This document shows, one piece after another, positions 53,612 through 64,000 of a stretch of DNA of 64,000 nucleotides. This DNA is from Thermoanaerobaculia bacterium (lineage in GTDB: Bacteria > Acidobacteriota > Thermoanaerobaculia > Multivoradales > J023). Every line of letters starts with the position of its first letter. Position 1 is the stretch's first letter. The stretch lies in the NCBI GenBank assembly GCA_030431255.1, contig JAUIJL010000015.1, positions 1-64,000 on the forward strand, read 5' to 3'. Under the pieces are notes generated by a model. The model was not told where the DNA came from. It was given only the letters and a program-made list of their open reading frames with translations, and ran no database searches. Position numbers and translations under genes: made by a program.

Positions 53612-54511
53612 GTGGGCCAAGTGCTTCTCGGAGTGCATCTGGACGGGGTCAAGCTGAGGGTAGCTAGGGTTCGGGGGCAAACCGTCACCCGACGCTTCTA
53701 TCGCACAGTGTCGAATCACGAGTCCGAAAGCCTCGTGCTCCAGCAGGTGTTTTCTCTGATCGACGACGCTTGGGATGACGAGGTGGCAGGCATCGGTTTT
53801 GGTGCTCCGAGTGTCGTCGATACCCGTCGCGGTATTGTTTACCAAACCCAGAACATTCCTTCGTGGCGAGAGGTTCATCTAAAGGATCGGATCGAGTCTC
53901 GCTATGGTCGACCCTGTGTGGTCAATAACGACGCGAATGCTTTCGTCTTGGGGGAGAGGTATTTTGGCGGCGCCCGAGATTGCTCGGACGTCGTGGGGCT
54001 GACCCTCGGCACCGGTTTCGGCATCGGCGTGGTGCTCGAGGGGCGATTGTGCATGGGGGCCAATTGCGGTGTGGGTGAGCTCTGCCATATGCCGTATCTA
54101 AAGCTGACCCTGGAAGACTATTGCTGCCAACGGTTCTTCGACCGGGTGTCGCCGAAGCGAGACGAGCTCTTTCTGAGGAGCAGAGCGATAAGGGGTGACG
54201 AGCAAGCACAGAAGGTTTTCGATGCCTTTGGTCGGCATCTGGGCCACGCGGTATTGATGGTCCTCTATGCCTACGATCCGGAGCTGATCATTCTGGGGGG
54301 ATCGCTGGCCCCTGCCATGCCCTGTTTCGAGAAGGAAATGCGTAGGGTCCTGCAGACGTTCGTCTTTGCACGCAGCCTGGAGCGGCTCCAGATCGTCCGC
54401 AGCACCATGGCCGACAGTGGCCCGCTGGGAGCCGCAGCCCTTTATTTGGATTCGATCTATCGCTCCGGCGGAGACGTGGTGCCGATCGAGCGTCGAGCCC
54501 TTTCCAAGTAG
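53612..54511 (+). CDS. Divergent ROK-family protein
   Basis: 299 residues from GTG 53612 (GGAG eight bases upstream). The ROK fold is clear: VNNDANAFVLGERYFGGARD, LTLGTGFGIGVVLEGRL and the catalytic-side GVGELCHMPY. The phosphate-1 loop that normally reads D-x-G-G-T is LGVHLDGVKLRVARV, with no Gly-Thr, and the Cys-x-Cys zinc motif is reduced to DYCCQRFF. Sugar-kinase activity is therefore doubtful; it may be a sugar sensor or an altered kinase. It has no winged-helix domain, so it is not a NagC-type repressor. Confidence 0.82.
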   Translation: MGQVLLGVHLDGVKLRVARVRGQTVTRRFYRTVSNHESESLVLQQVFSLIDDAWDDEVAGIGFGAPSVVDTRRGIVYQTQNIPSWREVHLKDRIESRYGRPCVVNNDANAFVLGERYFGGARDCSDVVGLTLGTGFGIGVVLEGRLCMGANCGVGELCHMPYLKLTLEDYCCQRFFDRVSPKRDELFLRSRAIRGDEQAQKVFDAFGRHLGHAVLMVLYAYDPELIILGGSLAPAMPCFEKEMRRVLQTFVFARSLERLQIVRSTMADSGPLGAAALYLDSIYRSGGDVVPIERRALSK

Positions 54512-54563
54512 GGGGAGTTTCGCAGTACCATTCCGCCATGGATATAGGAAAATTCCCGGCGCC

Positions 54564-54608
54564 ATGGCATCCAGCACCATGGCATCCAGCACCATGGAAT
54601 TCAGCTCC
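54564..54608 (+). repeat. 15-bp tandem repeat containing three in-frame start codons
   Basis: ATGGCATCCAGCACC occurs twice, followed by a third, diverged unit beginning ATGGAATTCAGCTCC. In frame it encodes (Met-Ala-Ser-Ser-Thr)x2-Met-Glu-Phe-Ser-Ser. Confidence 0.8.
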
Positions 54609-56624
54609 AGGCGACGTTTGAAAGTGGCTCGGAAAAAAAAGAAGAAGGGATCGTCCGGTCTGCCGATCGTCGGTCAAAACACGCGAGCCGCTCACCCACC
54701 CGCGCCGATTGCGAGCTCACCCATGGGAAAAAGAAGAGCCTGGGTGCTGCTCGGGGTCCATCTGCTGATCCTCGGCCACATCGTGCATTGGCGGCTTACC
54801 GGTCAGACTTTGTCGCCCCTGGAACCCTCGGAAGCGATGGAGCTGACCAAGCACGACATGGTGAACGCCGGCGCTTTGTTTTTTGCCGCGGCAATTCTTT
54901 CCACAGCTCTCTTCGGCCGTTTTTTTTGTGGCTGGGGATGCCACATCTTGGCGCTCCAGGATCTTTGCGGGGCTCTGCTCAAGAAAATCGGGATCCGTCC
55001 CCAGCCCTTGAGGTCGCGGGTCTTGATATGGGTTCCTATCCTCGCATTCTTCTACATGTTCCTGTGGCCGGCCCTGTACCGGCTGTGGATCGGAGATGTG
55101 CCGACCCCCAAACATCTCGAGCTCACGACTACTGATTTTTGGGCCACATTTCCCGCCTGGCCCGTAGCTCTCTTGACCTTCTTTGTCTGCGGTTTTGTGA
55201 TCGTCTATTTCCTGGGCCAAAAGGGTTTCTGCACCTACGCCTGTCCGTACGGTGGGATTTTCGGCGCGGTCGATCGATTGGCTCCCCTGAGGATCCGAGT
55301 CAGCGATGCCTGTGAGAGCTGTGGCCATTGCACGGCCGTCTGCACCTCCAATGTGAGGGTGCACGAGGAAGTTCGAGACTATGGATCGGTGGTCGATCCG
55401 GGGTGCATGAAGTGTTTGGACTGTGTGGCCGTCTGCCCGAACGACGCGTTGAGCCTGTCATGGGGGGCTCCGGCGGTCTTCACCTCTCCTCGTCGAGAGG
55501 TTGCGGGCAAGAAACCTCAGCTGCGCTTCTGGGAAGAGGCGGTGCTGGCGATCGCTTTTGTGGCCGCTCTGCTCTCCTTCCGGGGCTTGTACGGCATCTT
55601 CCCCTTCCTCCTGTCTTTGGGCTTGGCGGCGATTTTGTCGTATCTGGTGCTGACCACGATTCGGCTGGTCCGACGCCCGAACCTTCGCCTTCGCCGGACC
55701 CGGCTCAAAGCGGCGGGCCGTCTGACCTCGGGGGGCTGGGCTTTCAGCGGTTTGATGTTGCTGGTGGTCGCCGTCTGGGGCCACAGCGCGTGGATTCAAT
55801 GGCATCTCCACCGTGGCCTGAGGGCCTACGGCGCGGTGGCGGACCTTCAATCCATGGTTTCGGCGCCCGACGTGGAAACCTGGGAGCTGACCGCGACCGA
55901 CCGAAAGGATCTCGAGCAAACGGTGTCCTATTTGTCACCGGTCGCGGATCGGGGACTGCTCAAGCAGGCCGAGCTCGAGCTGCGTTTGGCTTGGATGAAT
56001 CTTCTGTTGGATCACGATCAGGCATTCGATCGCCGTTTGGAACGAGCCGCTAAAAGTGGGGCGGATCCGGCCATCTTGTACTCGCTTAGAGCGCGGCAGC
56101 TGGTCAGGAAGCGTGACTGGGGCCGCGCCGCGCAGGAATACGAGCGGGCGGTGGTCGCGGATCCCAAGCGGCTTTGGCCCCATTTGGGCCTGGGCACCCT
56201 GCTGGCCGGCCTGGGGGATTTGGAGGGAGCATCCGCCGCCTTCGAGCGCGGATTGAGCCACTTACCGGATGAGGCGGACCTGTACTACAATGCAGGCTTA
56301 GCATCGGCATTATCCGGCGATCCCGTGCGGGCGATCCAGCGTTTTGGAGAGGCGTTGGAGCTCAATGCCTCGCACGTGGCGGCGCGGGAGAATCTGGCCG
56401 GTGTCCTGGCCGGTTTGGGTCGCTTTCGTGAGAGTCTCGAGCATTATCGCGAAGCCGTCCGAACGGCCCCTTCCGACGCGGAAACTCGTCTACTGATGGC
56501 TCGTGTCCTCCTGGCCTTGGATAAGCCGGGAGAGGCTGAAGAGCAGGCCCGTCTTGCGGCAGAGCTGGACCCGGAGTCCGTGCAGGCCAAGGAGCTGTTG
56601 CAGAGCATGTCGGCGCAGCCTTGA
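54564..56624 (+). CDS. Membrane polyferredoxin (CcoG/NapH-like) fused to TPRs
   Basis: 686 residues from ATG 54564; ATG 54579 and 54594 are equally usable because the start sits in a 15-bp repeat. Basic N-terminus with a five-Lys run, then ~5 TMs carrying FFCGWGCHILALQDLCG and FCTYACPYGGIFGAVD, the paired Cys loops of CcoG/NapH. Two [4Fe-4S] motifs follow: CESCGHCTAVC and CMKCLDCVAVCP. After three more TMs (~370-460) comes a ~210-residue TPR domain (DWGRAAQEYERAVVADPKRL; DPVRAIQRFGEALELNASHV). Likely an inner-membrane electron-transfer or copper/heme-assembly factor. Confidence 0.88.
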   Translation: MASSTMASSTMEFSSRRRLKVARKKKKKGSSGLPIVGQNTRAAHPPAPIASSPMGKRRAWVLLGVHLLILGHIVHWRLTGQTLSPLEPSEAMELTKHDMVNAGALFFAAAILSTALFGRFFCGWGCHILALQDLCGALLKKIGIRPQPLRSRVLIWVPILAFFYMFLWPALYRLWIGDVPTPKHLELTTTDFWATFPAWPVALLTFFVCGFVIVYFLGQKGFCTYACPYGGIFGAVDRLAPLRIRVSDACESCGHCTAVCTSNVRVHEEVRDYGSVVDPGCMKCLDCVAVCPNDALSLSWGAPAVFTSPRREVAGKKPQLRFWEEAVLAIAFVAALLSFRGLYGIFPFLLSLGLAAILSYLVLTTIRLVRRPNLRLRRTRLKAAGRLTSGGWAFSGLMLLVVAVWGHSAWIQWHLHRGLRAYGAVADLQSMVSAPDVETWELTATDRKDLEQTVSYLSPVADRGLLKQAELELRLAWMNLLLDHDQAFDRRLERAAKSGADPAILYSLRARQLVRKRDWGRAAQEYERAVVADPKRLWPHLGLGTLLAGLGDLEGASAAFERGLSHLPDEADLYYNAGLASALSGDPVRAIQRFGEALELNASHVAARENLAGVLAGLGRFRESLEHYREAVRTAPSDAETRLLMARVLLALDKPGEAEEQARLAAELDPESVQAKELLQSMSAQP

Positions 56625-56648
56625 TGTGGCCCTAAAGATCGTTTAGAG

Positions 56649-56666
56649 AAACGGCGAGCGCCGTTT
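56649..56666 (+). terminator. Terminator after the polyferredoxin-TPR gene
   Basis: AAACGGC (56649-56655), GAGC loop, GCCGTTT (56660-56666), then TCTG. Confidence 0.65.
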
Positions 56667-56842
56667 TCTGATGCCTGGTGCATCGTTTTTAATCAAAGAC
56701 GCGAAGCTTTGCGACCCCTGTGGGCTCAATCTTCGGCTCGTCTCGATCGGCGTGAGCCTTGCCGCTCAGCCCGATCGAATTCGAGCCGATGGGCCGGGTT
56801 CATGAGCAAGGCTCGATCTACCGCGGAAACCCAGGAGACATG

Positions 56843-58120
56843 ATGGAGAAGCGAAAAGTAGTTGTTTGGGCTGCTGTGTTGTTGATGGTCGTTTGTGCAT
56901 GGGTGGGAACCATGGGGGCATCGAGCTCCCGAGACGGTGCCGGCGAAGAAGGCGTTGCGACAGCCTCGCTGGGCGGCAAAATAGGCCCCGACGTCATTGT
57001 CGGTGAGCTGAACGGCGTGTCCCACTACGGTTCCATCGACGGAATCGAGGCCTACGCCGTGGGCACGACCTCTTGCAACAAAGGCGACGACGATCTCCAG
57101 TGGGTCTCGAATACCAATCGCCATCCGGTGATCGCCCAGAATCTGTTCCGGATCAAAGACGGCCGCATGACCCAAATCGGTCAGAGCTGGCTCAAACACG
57201 GTTTTCTCGCTCTGGCTCAAAACGAGTGCAATTTAGGTTGCCAGAATCCTGGTACGGGCTCTTTGCTCGGAGTGGGTTGCTCCGATCCTTATACTTCCGG
57301 CCTCAACGGCTCCCAAGGCGGATTGGGTCCGCGCTATCAGGTGAACGCCGCCACCGGCAATTTCAGCTATCCCTTCGACACTGCGAATCAAACCGGCAAC
57401 ACCATCTACAAGCGTCTCCAGGTCAAAAGCGGCGACGTCGATCCAGCGAGCAATAGTGGCGCCAAATTTTTCGTGGAAGGCCACTATGTGACCCCCGACG
57501 ACGCCGAGGCCGGCAACCAGAACAACAACGCCTCCTATCGCGAGGTCGACGTGCAAAACGATCTCGATCTCACCTTTGCCGGGCCGACGGTTCGCGAGCT
57601 GCCGGCGATCCACGCCTGGCAGGCGGAAGATCCGTCCGTGGCGATCGAGAATGTGGATGTGCCCAACGATGGAAGATTCATCGTAGCGACCAAGGTCACG
57701 GATCAAGGCGGCGGGATCTGGCGTTACGAGTATGCCGTTCACAACTTGAATTCCCACCGAAGTGGTGCGTCGTTCTCGGTGCCGATGGCGGCGGGCACGG
57801 CCATTTCCAATATCGGCTTCCACGATGTGCCCTATCACTCCGGAGAGCCCTACGACAATGAGGACTGGGGCAGCGAGGTCGGGGTCGACAGCATCACCTG
57901 GAGGATTGCTGGGGTCTTCAACGATGACTTCGAGAGCGGCAATACCAATGCCTGGGGGGCAGCCAACATCGAAGAAACCGCCAACGCCATTCGCTGGGGC
58001 ACCATGTACAATTTCTGGTTCGACGCCGACCGGGCACCGAGCTCAAGCAACGGCACCATCGGTCTGTTGCGGTCCGGCACTCCAGCGTCGGTGACCTTTT
58101 CGACCCAAGCGCCCCAATAG
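56843..58120 (+). CDS. Secreted protein with FESG-W module, function unknown
   Basis: 425 residues from ATG 56843 (GGAG five bases upstream; the ATG at 56840 is too close). Signal peptide VVVWAAVLLMVVCAWVGTMG. The first mature half has WVSNTNRHPVIAQNLFRIKD, four Cys in the ~125-155 region (NECNLGCQNPG ... GVGCSDPY) and LGPRYQVNAATGNFSYPF. The second half is a beta-rich domain. Near residue 360, FNDDFESGNTNAWGA is the F-E-S-G-(x)n-W module frequent in secreted proteins of acidobacteria and planctomycetes. No enzymatic motif recognised. Confidence 0.85.
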   Translation: MEKRKVVVWAAVLLMVVCAWVGTMGASSSRDGAGEEGVATASLGGKIGPDVIVGELNGVSHYGSIDGIEAYAVGTTSCNKGDDDLQWVSNTNRHPVIAQNLFRIKDGRMTQIGQSWLKHGFLALAQNECNLGCQNPGTGSLLGVGCSDPYTSGLNGSQGGLGPRYQVNAATGNFSYPFDTANQTGNTIYKRLQVKSGDVDPASNSGAKFFVEGHYVTPDDAEAGNQNNNASYREVDVQNDLDLTFAGPTVRELPAIHAWQAEDPSVAIENVDVPNDGRFIVATKVTDQGGGIWRYEYAVHNLNSHRSGASFSVPMAAGTAISNIGFHDVPYHSGEPYDNEDWGSEVGVDSITWRIAGVFNDDFESGNTNAWGAANIEETANAIRWGTMYNFWFDADRAPSSSNGTIGLLRSGTPASVTFSTQAPQ

Positions 58121-58190
58121 GGCCGGCGCCACGGTCTCTACGGTCCGATTCCCTCGGATCGGCCCGCGAGACATCCCGCGCTCGATCGTT

Positions 58191-58227
58191 GGACGGAGAT
58201 TTCGATTCGGAAATCTCCGTCCTTTTT
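58191..58227 (+). terminator. Strong Rho-independent terminator
   Basis: Perfect 13-bp stem GGACGGAGATTTC (58191-58203) / GAAATCTCCGTCC (58210-58222), 6-nt loop, then TTTTT. Ends the secreted-protein transcript before convergent clpB. Confidence 0.95.
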
Positions 58228-58238
58228 GTTGGCCGCCT

Positions 58239-60902
<2,664 letters not shown>

Positions 60903-61091
60903 GGCTGCTCCTGTAATCTTAGTTGAATATGCTTAGATATTTTCAGAATCTTGAAATCTTAGTGTCGATTCATCAAATAAAACAGGGGCCGACGGCTGGA
61001 TATTCCCGAAATCGAGACGTTGGCTCTTTTTTCGGGGTTCTCCTCCGGCTTTGTCGTGGCTGATGGATTGCCTGGCGACCCAATTCACGAC

Positions 61092-61122
61092 AAAAGGCCC
61101 CGTCGCCGTGACGGGGCCTTTT
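61092..61122 (-). terminator. Terminator downstream of the dnaJ/cbpA gene
   Basis: Perfect 13-bp stem AAAAGGCCCCGTC (61092-61104) / GACGGGGCCTTTT (61110-61122) with a 5-nt loop, 20 bp after the stop. The U run on the transcript is short (TTTTGTC). Confidence 0.9.
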
Positions 61123-61142
61123 GAGACAGGAACGGGATCCGC

Positions 61143-62066
61143 TCAGGATCGAGGTTTGAATTCCGAGGTCTCGGCGAGCTCTTCGAAGAGTCTACGTTCT
61201 TCGTCGGTCAAGGACTCGGGCACCATGATCTTGAGCTCGACGATCAAATCCCCGTCTTGCCCTTTCGGATTCGGATAACCCTTGCTGCGCAGGCGGATCT
61301 TGCGTCCGGAGGACGAGCCCGCCGGGACTTTGACCCGGATGGTGCCGTCGAGGGTGCGGACCGAAGCTTCACCCCCCAAGGCCGCGACCCAGGGGCTGAT
61401 GGGCAAATCCGCTTGTAAGTTGCGGCCGTCGAGCTTGAATTTGGCGTGGGGTCGGAAATCGATCTTCAGGAATAGGTCGCCTTTTTGGCCGTTGGGGCCT
61501 TCCAATCCCTTGCCTTGCAAACGCAGCTTTTGGCCTTCCTTCACCCCGGCGGGCAAATTCACCGAGAACGACTGAGCCTGTCCACTTTGATCTCGAATGG
61601 TGACTTGTCGTTGGCCGCCTTTGGCGGCCTCTTCGAGGGTCAATGCGAGGGTGACTTCTTGGTCGAGATTCGGGCCGCCGAAACCGCCCCCGAACCCACC
61701 GAATCCGCCGAACGGGCCTTGTCCGGGACCCGCGCTCGCACGGCCGGCACCGCCGAAGAGGCTTTCGAAGAAGTCGGAAAATCCGCTGCCCCCGCCACCG
61801 AAATCGAATCCGACATTCTGCCAGCCCGGTGGCGGGCCGCCCCGTTGTTTCCAATTGTGTCCGAATTGATCGTAGGTGCGCCGTTTGTCGGCATCCTTGA
61901 GCACCTCGTAGGCTTCGGTCACTTCTTTGAATTTATCTTCAGCCCCGGTGCTGGTATTCACGTCGGGGTGATATTTTCGCGCCAACTTGCGGTAGGCCTT
62001 TTGGATGTCGTCCTGAGAGGCCTTGCGGTCGACGCCCAAGGTGGCGTAATAGTCTTTATAGTCCAA
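61143..62066 (-). CDS. CbpA-type DnaJ co-chaperone
   Basis: 307 residues from TTG 62066, chosen because GGAGGA lies four bases upstream and the J domain starts at once ([16 protein letters not shown]). HPD is intact in RKYHPDVN. A Gly/Phe-rich linker (~85-130) follows, then the two C-terminal beta domains ([40 protein letters not shown]). The four CxxCxGxG zinc motifs are absent, so it is class II (CbpA-like). It stimulates DnaK and sits beside clpB, fitting a disaggregation module. Confidence 0.94.
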   Translation of the reverse strand: MDYKDYYATLGVDRKASQDDIQKAYRKLARKYHPDVNTSTGAEDKFKEVTEAYEVLKDADKRRTYDQFGHNWKQRGGPPPGWQNVGFDFGGGGSGFSDFFESLFGGAGRASAGPGQGPFGGFGGFGGGFGGPNLDQEVTLALTLEEAAKGGQRQVTIRDQSGQAQSFSVNLPAGVKEGQKLRLQGKGLEGPNGQKGDLFLKIDFRPHAKFKLDGRNLQADLPISPWVAALGGEASVRTLDGTIRVKVPAGSSSGRKIRLRSKGYPNPKGQDGDLIVELKIMVPESLTDEERRLFEELAETSEFKPRS

Positions 62067-62266
62067 TGCATCCTCCGTTTCGGAGCCGAGCACGCCGTGG
62101 TTGAGAGCGGCGGCGGAAATATGAGGGTAGAAATGTGAGTGCGGCTCCCTCATATTTCATAACAAGGCCGAGCCTACTGGCATTCCCGTTTTCGGGCAAG
62201 ACCAGTCATCGACGGTCGCTTTGGATCTCGAATCCTCTGCTTTTTCATCCTGGGGAATCTCACGGC

Positions 62267-63595
62267 ATGCGCCGACTCTTGCTCCCGCTATTGATCGTCT
62301 TCTGTTTTGCCGCGTTCAGCGTGATCCGATCTGAGCCGGCGCCTGGAGCTGCCCTCGATGCGGAGGTCGGATCGACCTCGGGAGCATCGTGGGTGCTCGG
62401 CTCTCGGGTAGCCTTTGCCGTGGTGTTCCTGCTCGCCTGGCGTTTGCGACGGGGGCGGGTCGCCTGGGCGATACTCGCCCTGGCGGCGGTCTGTGAAGGC
62501 TTCGGGCCGGCGACGAGGAGCGGAGCCCGGGCCGACCTGTATCTAGCCGTCGGTCTGGTGTTGCCGGTGGTTCTAGCCGTTTTGGCGTGGTTGAGGGAAT
62601 GGTGGGTCATCTCCCGGGCGGGTTGGATTCGGGGAATAGCCCTGGGGCTCAGTGGTGCCGCCACCTACGCCTTCACCCTGCCCTCGGCCGCACCGTGGCT
62701 GGAGAAAGCTCGGGGCTGGGGGCGTGCTCCTGCCGTGCCCCAGGGAGAGCCCACGACCCAATCCTCTATGTCTTTTTCCAGCCGATTCGGTCAATGGATC
62801 TCGGATCTCGGGTTGGGTGGACCCGGTTCCGGTGGAGCGGCGGGCTCTGGATTGGAGATAGCCCCGGCGGTCGCTTTGGTGTGGATCGTCGCGCTGTTGG
62901 TGGCATTGCTGGCGTTGTGGCGGAAGCGGACCCCGATCGAAGCCGGCATGGTGGGGGTGTTGATCGCCTCGGCATTGGCCTACGCACGCCCCGACCAGCT
63001 CCGTTTCTTTGCCGTGGCCTGCGCCGTGGTGCTCGGAGCCGCCCTGGTGGAGAACGCGTTTACCCTGGCGTTTCACGACGGCCTCACCGGGCTGCCCGCC
63101 CGTCGAGCCTTGGAGGAACGGTTGCAGCAGGTGGGGCGCCACTATTCCTTGGCCATGCTCGATTTGGATAAGTTCAAGCTGCTCAACGACAAACACGGTC
63201 ATGAGGTAGGCGATCAAGTGCTCAAGCTGGTGGCGACCCGCATGCGTGGGGTCACCGGAGGCGGCGAGCCGTTTCGCTACGGCGGCGAAGAGTTCACGGT
63301 GGTCTTCGCGGGTCGGTCCGCCGGCGAGGCCCAAGCCCATATGGACGCCTTGCGCCAGGAAATCGCCGGCCGAAAATTCGTCGTCCGCTCACCGGGCAGG
63401 CCGAAGAAGAAACCCAAAGGCGCGTTGCCGTCCCGTCCGTCGACCATCACCAAAGAGCTGAAGGTCACGGTTTCCGTGGGCATTGCCGAGCGATCCGCCA
63501 AATATTCCACCAAGGATGAGGTTATGAAGGCTGCAGATCAGGCCCTCTATCGCTCGAAGAAGGCGGGGCGGAATCGAGTCACCATCGCCAAGTAA
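62267..63595 (+). CDS. Membrane-bound GGDEF diguanylate cyclase
   Basis: 442 residues from ATG 62267 (SD weak). Seven to eight TM segments in ~1-265, with a ~45-residue loop (SFSSRFGQWISDLGLGGPGS) before the last three. GGDEF domain at ~275-440: HDGLTGLPARRALEERL, MLDLDKFKLLNDKHGHEVGD and the active loop RYGGEEF near 340. There is a Lys/Arg/Pro-rich insertion (SPGRPKKKPKGALPSRP) before the final strand. The RxxD inhibitory site is absent. Makes c-di-GMP; the membrane part is a sensor of unknown ligand. Confidence 0.93.
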   Translation: MRRLLLPLLIVFCFAAFSVIRSEPAPGAALDAEVGSTSGASWVLGSRVAFAVVFLLAWRLRRGRVAWAILALAAVCEGFGPATRSGARADLYLAVGLVLPVVLAVLAWLREWWVISRAGWIRGIALGLSGAATYAFTLPSAAPWLEKARGWGRAPAVPQGEPTTQSSMSFSSRFGQWISDLGLGGPGSGGAAGSGLEIAPAVALVWIVALLVALLALWRKRTPIEAGMVGVLIASALAYARPDQLRFFAVACAVVLGAALVENAFTLAFHDGLTGLPARRALEERLQQVGRHYSLAMLDLDKFKLLNDKHGHEVGDQVLKLVATRMRGVTGGGEPFRYGGEEFTVVFAGRSAGEAQAHMDALRQEIAGRKFVVRSPGRPKKKPKGALPSRPSTITKELKVTVSVGIAERSAKYSTKDEVMKAADQALYRSKKAGRNRVTIAK

Positions 63596-63692
63596 GCTTC
63601 TACGGGCGGATTTCCGGGTTAGACTGACTGCCTATCCGGTCTAGGGCTCATCGGGAAGCAATGTGAGTCTGTAAGAGACGGCTGCGCGAGCC

Positions 63693-63793
63693 CACTGCGG
63701 GAAACGGCTGGTAAACGACTGGGAAACGAGTGCGGGAAACAACTGCGGGAAACAACTGCGGGAAACAACTGCGGGAAACATCTGCGGGAAACG
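63693..63793. repeat. 13-bp tandem repeat upstream of a protease gene
   Basis: Five consecutive GCGGGAAAC copies at exact 13-bp spacing (unit CTGCGGGAAACAA) occupy ~63730-63793. Two diverged copies lie upstream (63693-63727). The array ends three bases before the next start codon. Not CRISPR-like: there are no spacers. Confidence 0.85.
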
Positions 63794-63795
63794 AA

Positions 63796-64000
63796 GTGAA
63801 ACGAGCTCATCTGACCTTGGCGGTGATCTGGGGCATCGTGATCCTGGCGACACCGTGGCCCGGGCAGCCTGCCTTCGCCCAACAAGAGATCAAGGATTTG
63901 GCGCGGAACGCCCGGGGATCCGTGGTGCTGTTGGAGGTGCTCAGCGGCACGGGCCGCGTCCTCAGCTCGGGCACCGGCTTTTTTGTCGGTGCCGAGACCG
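63796..64000 (+). CDS. Secreted trypsin-like (S1C-type) protease, N-terminal fragment
   Basis: 68 residues visible from GTG 63796; runs off the right edge. Signal peptide (LTLAVIWGIVILATPWPGQP-AFAQ), then IKDLARNARGSVVLLEV and SSGTGFFVGAET. The last is the first strand pair of HtrA/trypsin-2 proteases (G-S-G-F-x-V). The catalytic triad lies beyond the window. No normal SD; the preceding 13-bp repeats contain GGGAA. Confidence 0.65.
   Translation, partial: MKRAHLTLAVIWGIVILATPWPGQPAFAQQEIKDLARNARGSVVLLEVLSGTGRVLSSGTGFFVGAET

Noticed and set aside
60903-61080. CIRCE or sigma-32 element for clpB
   Set aside because: No TTAGCACTC-N9-GAGTGCTAA and no clear heat-shock promoter; only AT-rich DNA with short CTAAGATT repeats.
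63693-63793. CRISPR array
   Set aside because: Units are 13 bp and contiguous with no spacers; no cas genes.

Overview
The window looks like a stretch of chromosome from a GC-rich, free-living, diderm bacterium. The lineage is probably Acidobacteriota (Thermoanaerobaculia-like) or a near relative, but this is a moderate-to-low confidence inference. It rests on the full MoxR/DUF58/BatA-E aerotolerance-type operon, secreted proteins with W-N-L-I and F-E-S-G-(x)n-W modules, frequent TPR fusions and the Wzx/PHPT-type polysaccharide locus. There is no rRNA or tRNA gene, no insertion sequence, no prophage and no CRISPR array that I can support. Most genes have clear Shine-Dalgarno (SD) sites. GTG and TTG starts are common, and ATGA/GTGA stop-start overlaps mark several operons.

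Layout. 1-5.6 kb (minus strand): the N-terminal part of a secreted RHS/YD-repeat protein that runs off the left edge, a zinc-ribbon/FHA protein, and a GT4 glycosyltransferase. 6.1-15.9 kb (plus strand): an extracellular-polysaccharide operon with initiating sugar transferase, WbpP-like epimerase, two-domain glycosyltransferase, flippase, two methyltransferases and an asparagine-synthetase-like enzyme that lacks the glutaminase cysteine. 15.9-22.5 kb: iron-type alcohol dehydrogenase, cytochrome P450, cobalamin adenosyltransferase, GAF-GGDEF protein and a GT39/TPR membrane protein. 22.5-23.2 kb: a less GC-rich spacer that ends in an unrecognised 60-residue gene with a strong SD. 23.2-32.4 kb (minus strand): the operon moxR, DUF58, a BatD-like gene, batA, batB, batC-like, batD, batE-like and a stand-alone receiver domain.

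32.7-39.2 kb (plus): rsmA, ftsK, fmt, rsmB. 39.4-40.0 kb: HU gene with a strong promoter, a leader of about 240 nt and a strong terminator. 40.2-46.1 kb: TIGR04283-type glycosyltransferase (minus), then moaC, a NamZ/DUF1343 hydrolase, an unknown gene, and a class V aminotransferase next to serA that probably supplies the phosphoserine step. 46.3-50.8 kb: a MacB/MacA-like ABC export system (ATPase, permease, membrane-fusion protein). 50.8-53.6 kb: nudC and an HxlR regulator (minus) with two matched palindromic operators facing a GNAT/5-formyl-THF cyclo-ligase pair. 53.6-58.2 kb: a divergent ROK protein, a membrane polyferredoxin fused to TPRs, and a secreted protein with a textbook terminator. 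58.2-63.6 kb: clpB, a CbpA-type DnaJ, and a membrane diguanylate cyclase. 63.7-64.0 kb: a 13-bp tandem repeat and the start of a secreted trypsin-like protease.

The best candidates for undescribed biology are the glutaminase-dead amide synthetase inside the polysaccharide operon, the 60-residue gene at 23045, the polyferredoxin-TPR fusion with its repeated start region, the twin HxlR operators, and the 13-bp array at the right edge.
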